A stretch of DNA of 64,000 nt, taken from assembly GCA_020205615.1 (NCBI GenBank), contig CM035156.1, positions 16,395,128-16,459,127 of the forward strand, read 5' to 3'. Both the position numbers and the translations under genes were made by a program. Origin of the DNA: Panax quinquefolius. Lineage: Eukaryota; Streptophyta; Magnoliopsida; Apiales; Araliaceae. Below, one piece after another: positions 50,901 to 63,292 of this stretch. Under the pieces are notes generated by a model. The model was not told the DNA's origin. It did no database searches and saw nothing but the letters and a program-made list of their open reading frames with translations. Within the stretch, counting starts at the first letter, position 1, and each line of letters opens with the position of its first letter.

Positions 50901-53900
50901 CGATGATTTTCAATTTGTCCATCAACAACGAATTCAACGTGTTAATGGTTTTCTTCTATTAAAGTTTACTTAGTCGATTATGATTCTTGATTATACATGA
51001 CTTATTAATGTTCTTGTTTACTAATAGTCATCCTTATTTCTCCGGAAGAGACATGCTCCACCAATTCATACTCTTTATAAAACTCAATCGAAAATAAAAT
51101 CGAAAGTTGAGTTTGCGTATTTTTACCTTTGTGTTCTTCGTGTTCTTGCTTAAAGCTTGATTAGATTGCTTTGATTCTTCTTGATCACTTGTTAAAGCTC
51201 CTTTCTCTCTCTATCAATATAGTGCTCAATGTTTGTAAACAAACAAATGAACCAACCAAAGCTTCTATTTATAGAAAATCAAATGGAGGGCATTTTGGTC
51301 AAAAGGGCCACCTCCTTACTATTCCATTCTTCCTCACCAAGCCATCTCCCTTTCTTGGGCACCAAGTGGCCGCCCCTCTTGCCCCACGGGGAGCCCCATG
51401 GGTTTTACCCACCGGTGATCCATCGGTTCAACCCACGGTTCGTTTCTTGATTTGGGCTTAGAATTAATTCATATCGGGCCTATCCTTAGGCTTGATTTAA
51501 TTTAACATTGGGCCTATATAATTCATCATTGGGCCTCATTCATGATCCAATTGGGCTTGACAAAGTCTAGGTCCAATTGCTAAAGTCCATTAAGAACTAG
51601 TCGTATTCTTATCGTCTAGTATTCTCTTCGTATATACCTCATACGATATTCGTATTATACGTCCTAATAATCTTCATACTATACTCGTATAATAACTAGT
51701 ATTATAATCGTATTCCTCACGTATAATAACAATTCTTGTTATACGTTATCATTCAGTTCTTAAATTTCACTTTCCCTAACACTTGGGGTTTTAAGTCCGC
51801 AGGCGAAAACTTCGTTTGCCATAATTAAAATATTATTGGATATTCCATCTCGTCTTAGAATTCTATCATTACGCGTTTCTCAGAAATTCAAAATTAATTC
51901 TCGAGCAGAAACGGATGAATAGTGTTTTTACGTGAATTTCTCGGAAAACTTTTATTTTCGTCTTGGAAATTCAAATCATTTAATTCTAGCCCATAGCCAG
52001 AATTCTAACCACATTCGCACATTCTAGGTCATAGAACGACCTTTAATCAGCTTACTCACTTAAATAAACAATTAAATTCATTTAATTCAAATAATCAAAT
52101 AAAACTTAATTCACATAATAATCCGATTTTTCTCGGGCGTTATATATATATATCTGGTAAAAAAGATTTTATATGCAAAATTATTCTTTGACAGGTTGAC
52201 TAGTAACCAATTGTTCACCTTATATATTACCCAGCTTATCATTATTATATATAGCAAAGAGGATGATACTGATTTAATTATGATTATTATTTTTCATTTG
52301 CTCTACGAAATTTCAGGTTTAACATATCATTGCAGTAAAACTTGTGAAACGTTCAAACATTCTGCTGTGAACCATAAGAGGCATCTTCAGACAGGTTTCA
52401 GTCCCTTGCAAATTTGCAATCATGGTTCCCTGGTTTCTGTGGAAAGACTTCTCCGAAATACTGATAGAACCTCATATAGAAATTTTGCTTCAGTGGCCAC
52501 AACAATTCAGAGGAACCCACTGTATTCGTCCATTAATTGTGAGGATATCTTCCATTTTAAGAATATTTTAGGGGAGAAAAATGTTATTCAGGATGAAGAG
52601 AAACTGGTTACTGCAAACACGGATTGGATGCGGAAATACAAAGGCTCAAGTAAGCTTATGCTCCAACCTAGGAGCACCGAGGAGGTTTGTATATTCTATC
52701 TTTCTCAGAATCTCTTGTTACTCATTTGTCATTCATCATTTGTTCTCATTCCAGTTTCCTTGATTGCCATCTCTGGAGAGTTCAGGTTTAAGAGTGGAGT
52801 TCTTTTAAATGTATATGGCCCTTCAAATTTTTCTATGTTTATGGATTTTTTCTGTTATTACCCGAATTGAAGTTTATCCAGCCACATTCAAAATTTGTTT
52901 TGCTTTTTGCATTTTCTGTTCATGAATTGAATATGAACTATTTGTAATGCCAGTTATTAAAATAGGAATTCTGAAATCTGTATGCAAGGAATCGGAGAAT
53001 ATTGTTTAATTTGCTTCATATCATTAGAGCGAACAATTTTCAGTTATATCAAATGAAAAACCATATTCTAGCAGGCATTATTTTTCAGGCAATTGAATAG
53101 CTGTATTGTTTGAGTGCAGTGTTTGAAAGTTCTAAGCTGTCATTCTTGGCTGTTAAAGAAGCTGTATTAGCACTATAACAATGGAACTGAATATATTTTA
53201 GAATTCAGTGAAATAACATTTCCATTTCTTAAACATTATACAGAGCAAATGCTCCATAATCCGTTCATAATATGAGTTGCTTCCCTCAAATATGTTCAAC
53301 GAAATAGTCTTAATTAGCATGATAAGTAGCCTCACTTATCTTTCTCAATGGGTCTTGAAGACTTGCTTAACTTTTCAAATCACTGCTTATAAGTATGCAC
53401 ATTTTCTTTTGTAGGTTTCACAAATTCTTAAATATTGCAACTCCAGACGTCTTGCTGTTGTCCCTCAAGGCGGAAATACAGGTCTTGTTGGAGGAAGTGT
53501 TCCTGTTTTTGATGAGGTTATATAACTATTCTCTTATAATGGATAACCATTCTCAAACGCTTGTGGTGAATGTCTGATGGTGATGGTATTGTTGGGCCTG
53601 ATTGAGCAAGTTAATTGGGAACAACACCCTTTTTGTTTTTATGCATCAAATAGTAAAGGGACATTATTTGAAACGTAATAATCATGTTGACTACTGCTTT
53701 TGGTTTACATTATACATCAAGCATAAATCACATGCCAAACGTATGAGCATACATGTTCATCTGCATGTAAAGTTTACCAGCTAATATTGATATGCCATAC
53801 TTAAATTTTTTCCTCAGGTTTTCTTATTTACTTATTACGTTATCGCATGATTTTGCAGGTGATTATAAACACTAGTCTCATGAATAAAATTGTTTCTTTT

Positions 53901-56900
53901 GACAAGGTAGAAGCTTCTCTTCTATGTATATTTTTTTGAGAGATTGTGTTTTTTGCCCCTAAACAATATTTCTCCTTGGATTTTGGCTGTGATTTTTACA
54001 GTTAGCTTTATAACTTGTGCATTTTGCATTAAAACCATTTATCTCTGTCACTTCTTAGAGATGTTGTCGTCTTTGTTAAGCTGCTGACCTCTGTTGCCTC
54101 ACATTTGACTTGTTCTTAATTAAGTGTTAAGTTCTTACTGCCAGGAAGTGACAAGTTATTGGAATAAATTTTCCAAGCATTCTCCAAGAAACATATATCA
54201 TGTTTGATTAACCGTAGAGCACACTTAATACTGTATATGAATTATTTTAACTTATACGGTTTTGTAGGTCAGTGGTATACTGGTATGTGAAGCAGGATGC
54301 ATATTGGAAAACCTGATTTCTTTCCTAGATAAAGAAGGGTAATTTCTACTTCACTGATTTTTTTTTGAGGGGACACAATGTCTAGAACTACAGGAGAATT
54401 CATGGTATTGACTTCAAGGGCACAACTTTATGCAACTCATAAGTCATAACTCATAAGTGAATGCCTTCGATCCTTCTTTCTTCACTTAATGCAGAAAAGA
54501 TGCTTACTATATGGGAATTTACAGTATTAACTTAAAGGCACAACTTTATGCCACTCATACTTAATATTTTCACTCCCTCTTTCTTTTCTTAATGCAGAAA
54601 AGATGCTTACTAGGATCTCAGTTTCTTTTTATATCCTTTAAATGTGAATTTGTGTGCTTAATGGTATGTCAATCACTTGCATTGTGGAATCAATTTGTTA
54701 TGATAATCAATTTTAAATAACCATGCAAGTGCAAGTTCATAGAGTTTCACTAATTTGTAACATTATCTCATCTGTTCAGATTATTTTGCATTTGGATTCT
54801 TTTGTTGGCTTATGTTAGTCTATTATCACAATCCACTAACTTGTGAATGTTTACCTTTTAGATCAAAAGAAGAAGTTTTATTAGGAAGAAAGGGAGGTAC
54901 AGATGAGGAGTACTCATAAAATTGAAGTAGAAATTACAAAACTCTCAACATAGGTAGCAATTCCGTTCATACTGATGTTGGAAACTGATATCCTTCTAAA
55001 AGAACCTGAACCAGAGGGATGTAGTGAATCAAACTCTAATTCTCAATAATTTAAAGGGCTAGGGCTCTCTTCGAAAATCGTAGCATCCCTATTGGTCCAT
55101 AACCCTTAAAAATAGCAAAGCATCCCCATCATCACACATCTTTCTGTCTTTGCCCCCTCCCAAGCCATGGAATCCGGTGAGAATCTAAGAGGGTGTTTGA
55201 TAAAAATTGAATGAATCTGATTGAGCTGAATTTGAATGAAAAAACTTGTTTGATAATTAACATGTCTGAAACATTTGAATGACAGAATTTTATTAGTTTA
55301 CCCCTGAAAATATTCAAAATTGCTGTAAATTTATTTAATATTACTTAATATAATAGTTAATATTTTTTTAACTTTATTCAGCTGCTCATTCAGCCATTCA
55401 GTCAAAAAAATCTGACTTAGTCATTCAACACAATCATTTGACCGATTCAACAATTCAAACATTTTTTTCCAAAACAAACGCACTTAAAGGATAACCGATT
55501 CAGCCGTTCAACCATTCAGATGTATTCAGTCCTAAACAAACAACCCCTAAGTCTCCACTGAAACATGGAATTTCCTAGTTTCCAAAAACCCTCACATAAC
55601 AAGCACCTTATATTCCTAGCCATGAGGCATTATAAAGCAAATGAGAGTGTCTCACTTGCTGCATACATAACACAGAGATATCCAAAGATAAATATTTAGA
55701 AGGTCTGAACTTGTGAATGTGTCCTTCGGTCCATGTTCGCTATGTTGACTTTGGTCCATGTTACCTTGTCAGATCATTTTTCTTCAAAGCATTGTGTGTG
55801 ATTCCTGGTTTCTTTCACGTTAAACTTGAATTTAACAGTGAGAATGGTATTCTATTGAATCAAAGTTGTATCAATCAACTTAACTTGTTCATCTAATAAA
55901 ATTGCAACCTGTATTAATATTATTTGTTTGATATTTCTGTTTGTTTGTATCCCACATATAAATCTTAATCAGTTTAAATCTCCGTAACCAATTTTTCCCA
56001 GTAAACATTAGACTGACAGAAATTTGACAAATGTACCATCATTTCCAACTAAGTTATGATTCCTTTCAGATTCATTATGCCGTTAGACTTGGGTGCAAAA
56101 GGGAGCTGTCAAATTGGTGGAAATGTTTCAACAAATGCTGGTGGTTTGCGCCTTGTCCGTTATGGATCACTTCATGGGAATGTACTTGGTGAGAAGTAAT
56201 TTAATGTTATAGATTCAGCTTTCAAATGATCAAATTCCTATCGTCATCTCAATGTTGAAGATGTGATAGTTGCTCATGAATCGAAACTTTCTGATTTCAT
56301 TATTCCTCAAGTCTACAGCTATCATTCTGTATTGTTCCTCATATATTATCAGCTTTATGAAAGACGATAACATCAAAATTTTCATCATATACATCTTAAA
56401 TGAACTAATCAAGTACATTAAGGATGCTGATAAATATTTGTGGCAAGAAGTAGTCATGGAAGATATAATTAATTGGTCTATCAGATAGGATAGTGGTTCA
56501 TGAAGGATGTTGATTATGCCCAATGATTATCGATCAGTTTCTTCAAATTTTGCCTTTTGAGTAGACATTAGACACAATTTGTTTTTACCATGTTCATTCT
56601 GGAGTAATCTATGTTTAGTCGTGATATAACATGTGTAATATTGATACTTCGATTTGGCAAATACTTAATTCAGGCATATCTTTCAGGTCTTGAAGCTGTT
56701 TTAGCAGATGGTACTGTTCTTGACATGCTTCGGACTTTACGAAAAGATAATACTGGATATGACCTTAAGCACATGTTTATAGGTATATGAACAATTAGAC
56801 ATCTTGTTTCCTTCGGTTTGAAATTGTATTAACTTCTGGTTATTCTATTTTCTTCTGTATATTTGATATAGGAAGTGAAGGATCTTTGGGACTGATAAGT

Positions 56901-59900
56901 AAGATTTCCATACTTACCCCTCCGAAGTTATCTTCAGTAAATCTTGCTTTTCTTGCTTGTAAAGATTATTACAGCTGCCAGGTAAAATCGGTTCATGATC
57001 CTGATGTGTTTTCCTTTTTGAGTCCCATATTTAAAATGCAAATCATTGGTGAAAGTTAACTCGCTTATTTGAAATCTAATTCGACCAATAATTTTTTTTT
57101 TGAGTTTTAATTCAATTGTGGTTTATTCCGATGAAGTATGGATAAAGGTCCCTGTTACACATATAAGCCTTAGAAACTCAAAACTTTATATGGAACAACG
57201 GAACATAGTTCTGACAAAGCATAAACCAACATTTCTTTTTGAAAATAATTCTCAGTTCAACTTGGGGTTTAGACTTTAGCACCTCTGTTTAATTGGTAAA
57301 TATTTCTTAAAAAAATAATAAAGAAAAATGATTGCTTGGATAGGCTAATTCTTGATAATACCATTTCTTCCTCCCTTGCATAAAACTGTTAGCTCGTATT
57401 GATTATATTAGGTCATTTTCTAGAGTGAGTGGACTTTAATCAATTTGAAGTTTATAAGACCGCTTTATGATTTTTTCTTCCTTCCTATCGTGATATATTC
57501 GTTAGTATTGAGATTGGATAGTTTTTCTCTAATTTATCAGAAACTTCTATTGGAAGCCAAAAGGAAGCTTGGGGAAATTTTGTCTGCTTTTGAATTTCTG
57601 GATGCCCAATCACTGGAGTTGGTATGTTTTCTTTTGGAAATAGCAGTTGGCCATGTTTTCAATTTTGTAAATCATCATTAACAGTTAGGTTGTAAGAAAT
57701 TTCCCAGGAAATGACATTGGTATGGGAAAAAAGGTTTGCTTATTAATGAAGTGTGTAAAAGAGAGCTGAGGAATAAGTAGTTATTTTTTGTAGATTTCTA
57801 GGGCATATTCATGAGGCCATTTGCATGTTGTTATTCTGTCGCAAGTTTTGCTGCTGCTTCAAAGGTTGACCCTGAATTGGTTAAAGATTTTTTGAAAGAG
57901 TTGTGGGTTGGTGCTAGCTCGGGACAATGCAATATTTTTTGTATTTTATCTTGACACGTTCATCCTTTTTTTGTTTCAGTTTTATATTGTACGACTATAT
58001 TTTTGAGCTGCATCATTTCAGTCTAATTCTGTGGCCTATGTCTGGATCAAGCCCTATTATATTATTTTTTTTAAAAAAAAGAGCAATGATGTTATGCAGG
58101 AAGTTATTTTTCTTCGTTGTGATTGTGGTATGCAACAAACTCATATGAACTGGATTTTTATTAATCTTTTGGTGTTTTAAATATTATCAAGCATTACTGG
58201 AATCCCTTAATAATGGGCTTAGTTTGTCTAAGATAATTAGCTTTTGCTATTTCATAGTTTGACTATATTTCTAACGTGCTCATATGTTGTTTGAACAGGT
58301 CCTCAAACATCTAGAAAGTGCTCGGAATCCATTACCTACCTCAATGCACAACTTCTATATTCTGATTGAGACAACAGGCAGTGATGAATCTAATGACAGG
58401 TAACTCCATGCTATTTAAAATCAATTGTTTCTCTTAATTCAAGACGTGTTACAAGTAATCAATAGTGTAATTTTTCCACAGTCCTTCCAATGTCCTTTAA
58501 GATTAAGATTTCCCTCCATATCTTTTCAAAACTTGAAAATAAAAAACCAGAAGAAAGGAGGTGAAAAATATGGTGAAACTAAGTTTATACCATTTGTAAT
58601 GGAGATCCTTTTATATTCATTGTTTAGAAAAGAACATACTTTTTCTGTAGCTTCTTATTACAACAGACTTGTGTTGCTTCTGAATATAGACCTGTTTGAA
58701 TTTATTAAAGGGTTTAACCTTTTAATCCAATCCTCTTTCACCATGGTCCATGAGGCCACTAATGAGACAAAACTAGGTTGGATGAGTTCTCTGCCTGACC
58801 AAAAGGCGAGAAACCCCCCCTCTGGAATGTGATAATTGAGTTCCTCATTAGTGGGAGGTGGTTTAAAGCAACTTGTGAAATCATGCATATCGGTCACCAT
58901 GTTGACTTGCATAAGACTGTGCCCCTGATCACACTTGGTTGTCATTTCTAGTCTTTTAAGTGGGGAATATTTTACATAATCTTGTCTGACATCTCAAATA
59001 TAAATGCTATGTGCAAGTCGGAGAGTATATATATATTCAGTCAACGGTTGAACATTTTCCTTTAGATTTCTCACGCATGAACCCGCTCTTCTGCTTTAAT
59101 CATTGGTTTTCTAAAGTACAACCGTCATATTCTTCTGAAGTAAAGATCATCACCTTTTTTTCCCTCCGTGTTTGGTTTTACTTGTTATTTATATGCAAAT
59201 TTTTTATTAAAAAAATTATCTCAACTCTGAAGGAAGTTTAATTATCAGATCTTGCAAAGCATTTTTAATGTGTGATGTCTATCTTGTCATTTCAATAAAT
59301 ACGTATATGAGTTTTATTACTGTGATTGGTGTTTCTTGGAACTCTACTGGTTTTTGTCCATGTCTCCAGGGAAAAGCTTGAAGCTTTCCTTCTTCGTTCT
59401 CTGGAAGGTGGTTTTATTTCTGATGGTGTTCTTGCACAAGACATACAACAAGCATCATCATTTTGGCATATCCGAGAGGTTTGTACCACTTTTCTGTAGA
59501 AAAAATGAAGAGTTTGTCTAGGCATATTTAACTTTTTTTTAAAATGTCCAAGTTATTGAGGCATATATAAAAGTGAGAAATAACTATTGTTTGATTATGA
59601 CTTCCATCTTCTTTGTTCGAATCAGTGGTTGTCTTTTGTAAGTTGCAACCATCATCTGTATTCTCTCTAGGTTTTAAGTTTAGGCCTCAAAAAGCTAAGT
59701 TGATTTGGAAAGCTTAGATCTTTCCTTATTGCTGATTAATACTCCCTCTGTCTGGGTATGCAATGATTTGTTTAAAAGGAGCAGCACTGTCTCAGAAAGT
59801 GGATCATGATTGCGTCAGATTCTTATATTTCTGGCATCTAGAGAGTCATAGTGGTTTTTTAGCTTCTGTTCTTTTATTGACATGGCCATGTCAGAGCCAA

Positions 59901-61101
59901 ATGGACTCCTTTGATTCATGTTACTTTTTGTTCTTAAATTTTTGCATTTTCTAGTGAGGGTGTAATAGATTATTTAATTTCTCTGGTGCATTACTTCTGA
60001 AGTGATGTACCTTTTGCGTAAAAAGTAATTTATATGCAGTGGACAACTGGATAGTGTGTTGAAACAAAATGTCTCTAGCATAAGTGTTAGAAAGATATAG
60101 TACAGAAATAACTTTATAGTGCTTTCAAAATATCATTTTAGAAAATGCGTAAATGAAATAATCAAATTGGTCACAGGGTATACCAGAAGCGTTGATGAAA
60201 GCTGGAGGTGTATACAAATATGATTTGTCACTACCAATTGAAAATATATACGATGTTGTCCAGGAAATGCGAACACGTCTTGGTAACCAATATATCTTTG
60301 CATTGTTATTTTGCTATAATTAGTTTCAACTCCTGGTACATACAAGAAATTCTCTCTATAGGGGTGGACTGGAGTACTGAACATTGATATTGAAGATGAT
60401 GGTTTGTTATGCCATAGAACTGTGCTTTTTCTGTAAAATATCATATAGCTTAAATAGGCTGATAAAGAGGGAAAACCCCAACATTACTTTTTCATATCCA
60501 AAATCACTAATAATTACAATCTCCTGTAAAACATCATGTAGCTTTTGCTGTAAAACATCATGTAGCTTAAAGAGGCTGATAAGAGGGAAAACCCCAGCAT
60601 TACTTTTTCATATCCAAAATTACAAATTACAATCTCCTGCAAATGTTCTTTCATAACATGTTTTTTGGCTGCACAAAAGTTATTATTTGTTTTACCATGA
60701 TGTTGTATGCCACAAAAGTGAAGATATATGAATAGTTTTATTTATTAATTAATATATATATAAAAACAATTTCTAAACTTCTTTCCTGACCTTTAATTTA
60801 AAATTCTAGGTCCTGCGGCTAATGTGATAGGATTTGGTCACCTTGGAGATGGCAACCTCCATCTTAATATATCAACACCACAATATGATGATACTGTAAT
60901 TTCCTTATTCCTGCTTCAAAGAGTTAGTCGTGTCCATTGTGATGTTTGTTGCCCAACTAATACGAAGCATTGCAGATTTTAGCACAAATTGAACCCTTTG
61001 TTTATGAATGGACATCTAAGCATCACGGGAGTATCAGCGCAGAGCATGGCCTGGGACTGATGAAAGCTGATAAGATTTACTACAGCAAGTCACACGAAAC
61101 T
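47942..61101 (+). CDS. D2HGDH: D-2-hydroxyglutarate dehydrogenase, mitochondrial (last exon not in window)
   Basis: FAD enzyme oxidising D-2-hydroxyglutarate to 2-oxoglutarate in the mitochondrion and passing electrons to the electron-transfer flavoprotein. Exons: 47942-48059, 52317-52684, 53415-53516, 53859-53906, 54268-54338, 56070-56188, 56687-56782, 56872-56981, 57541-57621, 58299-58399, 59370-59478, 60177-60282, 60810-60895, 60976-61101. They join without a frame break into 547 residues, all GT-AG. Residues 1 to about 95 form a basic presequence. FAD-binding motifs are [11 protein letters not shown] (180-190) and [11 protein letters not shown] (251-261). The C-terminal FAD-oxidase domain has GHLGDGNLH (His487, His494) and AEHG (Glu528), the metal ligands of the family. 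About 25-30 C-terminal residues are missing; no acceptor exon for them is visible up to 64000. Intron 1 is 4.26 kb because of a solo LTR. Confidence 0.94.
48760..52144 (-). repeat. Solo LTR H (~3.4 kb) in D2HGDH intron 1
   Basis: On the plus strand it begins TGTGTCGCCTCCAAATCCGGG and ends TCTCGGGCGTTATA, the reversed form of an LTR opening (T-TAACGCCCGAGAAAAATC). It lies in a TA microsatellite, so the target duplication cannot be resolved. The minus strand has CTATAAATAG at 51274-51265 followed by AGAGAGAGAAAGGAGC, the promoter layout of the other LTRs. No coding sequence flanks it. It belongs to a different family from A-G but looks like a long-LTR gypsy type (inference). Confidence 0.72.
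51265..51274 (-). promoter_or_regulatory. LTR TATA box (solo LTR H)
   Basis: CTATAAATAG on the minus strand, preceded by TTT and followed by a purine-rich leader. If active it would drive transcription antisense to D2HGDH, back toward exon 1. Confidence 0.5.
54394..54612. repeat. ~119-bp tandem duplication in D2HGDH intron 5
   Basis: Both units contain GGCACAACTTTATGC and TTAATGCAGAAAAGATGCTTA at matching offsets (54422 and 54541). The second unit is shorter by about 20 bp. Confidence 0.75.
55190..55547. mobile_element. hAT-like MITE in D2HGDH intron 5
   Basis: The left end reads AGGGTGTTTGATAAAAATTG and the right end TAAACAAACAACCCCT, giving short imperfect inverted termini of the GGGTGTTTG type common in plant hAT MITEs. 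The interior is rich in ATTCAG/CTGAAT words on both strands and noncoding. CTAAG occurs next to both ends, but an 8-bp duplication is not clear. Confidence 0.55.
60431..60641. repeat. ~117-bp tandem duplication in D2HGDH intron 12
   Basis: CTGTAAAATATCATATAGCT at 60431 and CTGTAAAACATCATGTAGCT at 60548 each start a unit. Each unit continues through GAGGGAAAACCCCA and ACTTTTTCATATCCAAAAT. Confidence 0.78.
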
Positions 61102-63292
61102 GTAAGTCCAATAAGCACAACGTTTTGTTACATTTTTGGTCAATAGTAAATAACATCTTCTTCAGGGAAATTCATACTTCATGTTGCTTCTGGAAACATT
61201 CATCATGGAACTTCTACTAACCTTATTTATTTTGCTTTTGCCTCGTAAAATTATCACATTTGTTGGATATTCAGAAAACAAGGACTCTAGAGATAATGAG
61301 AGAAAGCTAATTTAGGAACTGCTGAAGGACATATTTTATTGGAGCTCTTCTAGGTGGACATGGAAATTGGACATGATTGTATTTGAACTTTACCTATTTA
61401 TATTTTTACCCACCATTAGGGGTCAAAATATAATTAAGTGAAATTCAAATACACTCGTGTCCAATTTCCATATCTAATTTCCATGTCCACATAGAGTTTT
61501 TGATTTTATTGAGAAACATACCATCTATTTATACAGCATAATGAAAACTGAATTGCAGAAAATCTGCTGCATGATAAGCATAACAGTTAAGTGCCTAAAC
61601 AATAGCATAACAACCAAGTGCCTAAAAATAGGATGAAGAAATGGTCATAATCCTAAAGAATAGCAACAAATGAAACAAACTATACTAACACAAACAAAAC
61701 ATAATGAATGCAACTACGACATTGAGCAAGAACCACAATAGTTAGCTAATGTAATTGCCTCAGAGATAAACTTATAACCTACAGTCAACTTCACATCATG
61801 TACACTCTCACATCCTCACCTCATTGATACCATTCTAACCCTCTTCCGTGTGTGTGTATCCAATGTCATATCAACAGTTTTAAAATCATTTTATGTGATC
61901 AACTTCATGTGTACACTCACCTTTCTCACAGATTATCAACCAAACACGACATCCTCATAAAGAGTAGGGAAATTAGGCTTTAAAGTAAGTAAATGTAATT
62001 CATTAAATGCTCATGCTTTGCGGGTGCATTTTATGCTCCATCACACCATTTATTTACTGTCTGACTCGTGCAATGTCCAACCCCTTTAGGCTTTTCAATG
62101 TTACCCATTTAGCAAACTTTCGACCAACGACTCCCAAACCAGACGATTTTAAGGCGCTGAGTGTAAAGACATTCCCTAAGGCTTACTTGTTCGACAGAAT
62201 TGAACTAAGTCAGTTTTTATTCCTTACGTGTATATATATTTTTCAATTTTCATTTTTTTTTGTTTTTTTAATGTTATATGAAACCAAGATTCCTCCAAAC
62301 TTATGTATCAACCAATGTTCAGCTTTAATCAGTGATCAAATAAGTGTTCATGTCCTATCACACATAAAGTTTCTAATCGCAACTGATGGTCAATTGGTGT
62401 GTTTGTTTGTGAAAGAAGACATGAATAGTGCAATGAGGTTCTTATGATCAAGTCTACTCAATACATGCTACACAATTTTCTGCAAATAAAAATAAACCAA
62501 ACTCATCATTGGCCACTATTTAAACTACCATAGCTCAATGCTCAATCTCAATGCAGGATGTTATGTTCTTGCTTCCACTAACATCAAATTCTACGTGAAT
62601 GAATGATGCAAAATATATATATTTTTTATATATGAATGAATCAATGAATGTTATATAAACGATTGTCCTAATTAAATGTTATCATGCAATCTTAATATGT
62701 AATTTAATATGTAATCACAGATGAAAACATCACAAAGAAACAAAAATAACACAAACCCCCCCAAACTTAAAGCAAGTAATGCCCTCATTACATCAAGATA
62801 AGAAGAATTTAGGACATAGGACTTTCTTGAGTGACGAGTCAAGACTAGCCATACTCATCGTCGTTTCCCTCATCGTCTTAAGGGGGATATGCAGGCAAGA
62901 TAGGAGCAATGGTTACCACACTTAAATTAGACTCGAATAACCTGAAAACACAATAGGAGCAAGTTTATTAAATCCTAATAAATGCAAATTTATTAACTAC
63001 TATGAAACCTAATGAAATAAAACAAAACCAAAAACTAAAAAATTAAACATGGGTTGCCTCCAAATAAGCGTTTGTTTTAGAGTCGCCAGCTCGACTTCTT
63101 CAACTCTCTATCCAATTCCCCTTCGAAAATTGAGAAACCCTCCATCCATCAATAAAAATGTAATATTTGAGAGCTTCACTTCAATAAGGGCCATCGTTTC
63201 GAGTTCACCTAGCTTATTACTTTTAGATAAAATCTCCTTTATGAACTGTAACTAGGCGTTTGCTCCGTTGTGTCTGTGTACGGAATATTGAA
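61102..63292. other. D2HGDH intron 14 / noncoding part of an inserted retroelement
   Basis: No D2HGDH final exon or other gene is recognised. The stretch 63040-63095, read on the minus strand, is AAGTCGAGCTGGCGACT...GGAGGCAACCCATG. Together with CCCCCCCAAACTTAAAGCAAG at 62756-62776 this is characteristic of the region after pol in Athila/Tat elements. The remainder (61500-62700) is AT-rich and unassigned. LTR borders were not located. Confidence 0.5.
61350..61494. mobile_element. Foldback MITE-like element downstream of exon 14
   Basis: The left arm CTAGGTGGACATGGAAATTG with GACATGATTGTATTTGAA (61350-61388) is repeated inverted at 61441-61494, where the arm has an extra AGATATGGAAATT. The loop is about 50 bp. 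It is noncoding. Confidence 0.65.

Noticed and set aside
57790..57900. Possible extra D2HGDH exon after exon 9
   Set aside because: Exon 9 (ending LEL) joins the exon at 58299 (VLKHL) in frame and matches the family order; inclusion would break it.
58658..58945. 95-codon minus-strand frame in D2HGDH intron 10
   Set aside because: The protein is not recognised and the frame lies within a spliced intron; could be an inserted fragment but there is no evidence for a gene.
59740..59800. ACTCCCTCTGTCTGGG as a Stowaway-type MITE end
   Set aside because: Only one terminus is seen; no inverted partner or TA duplication was found nearby.
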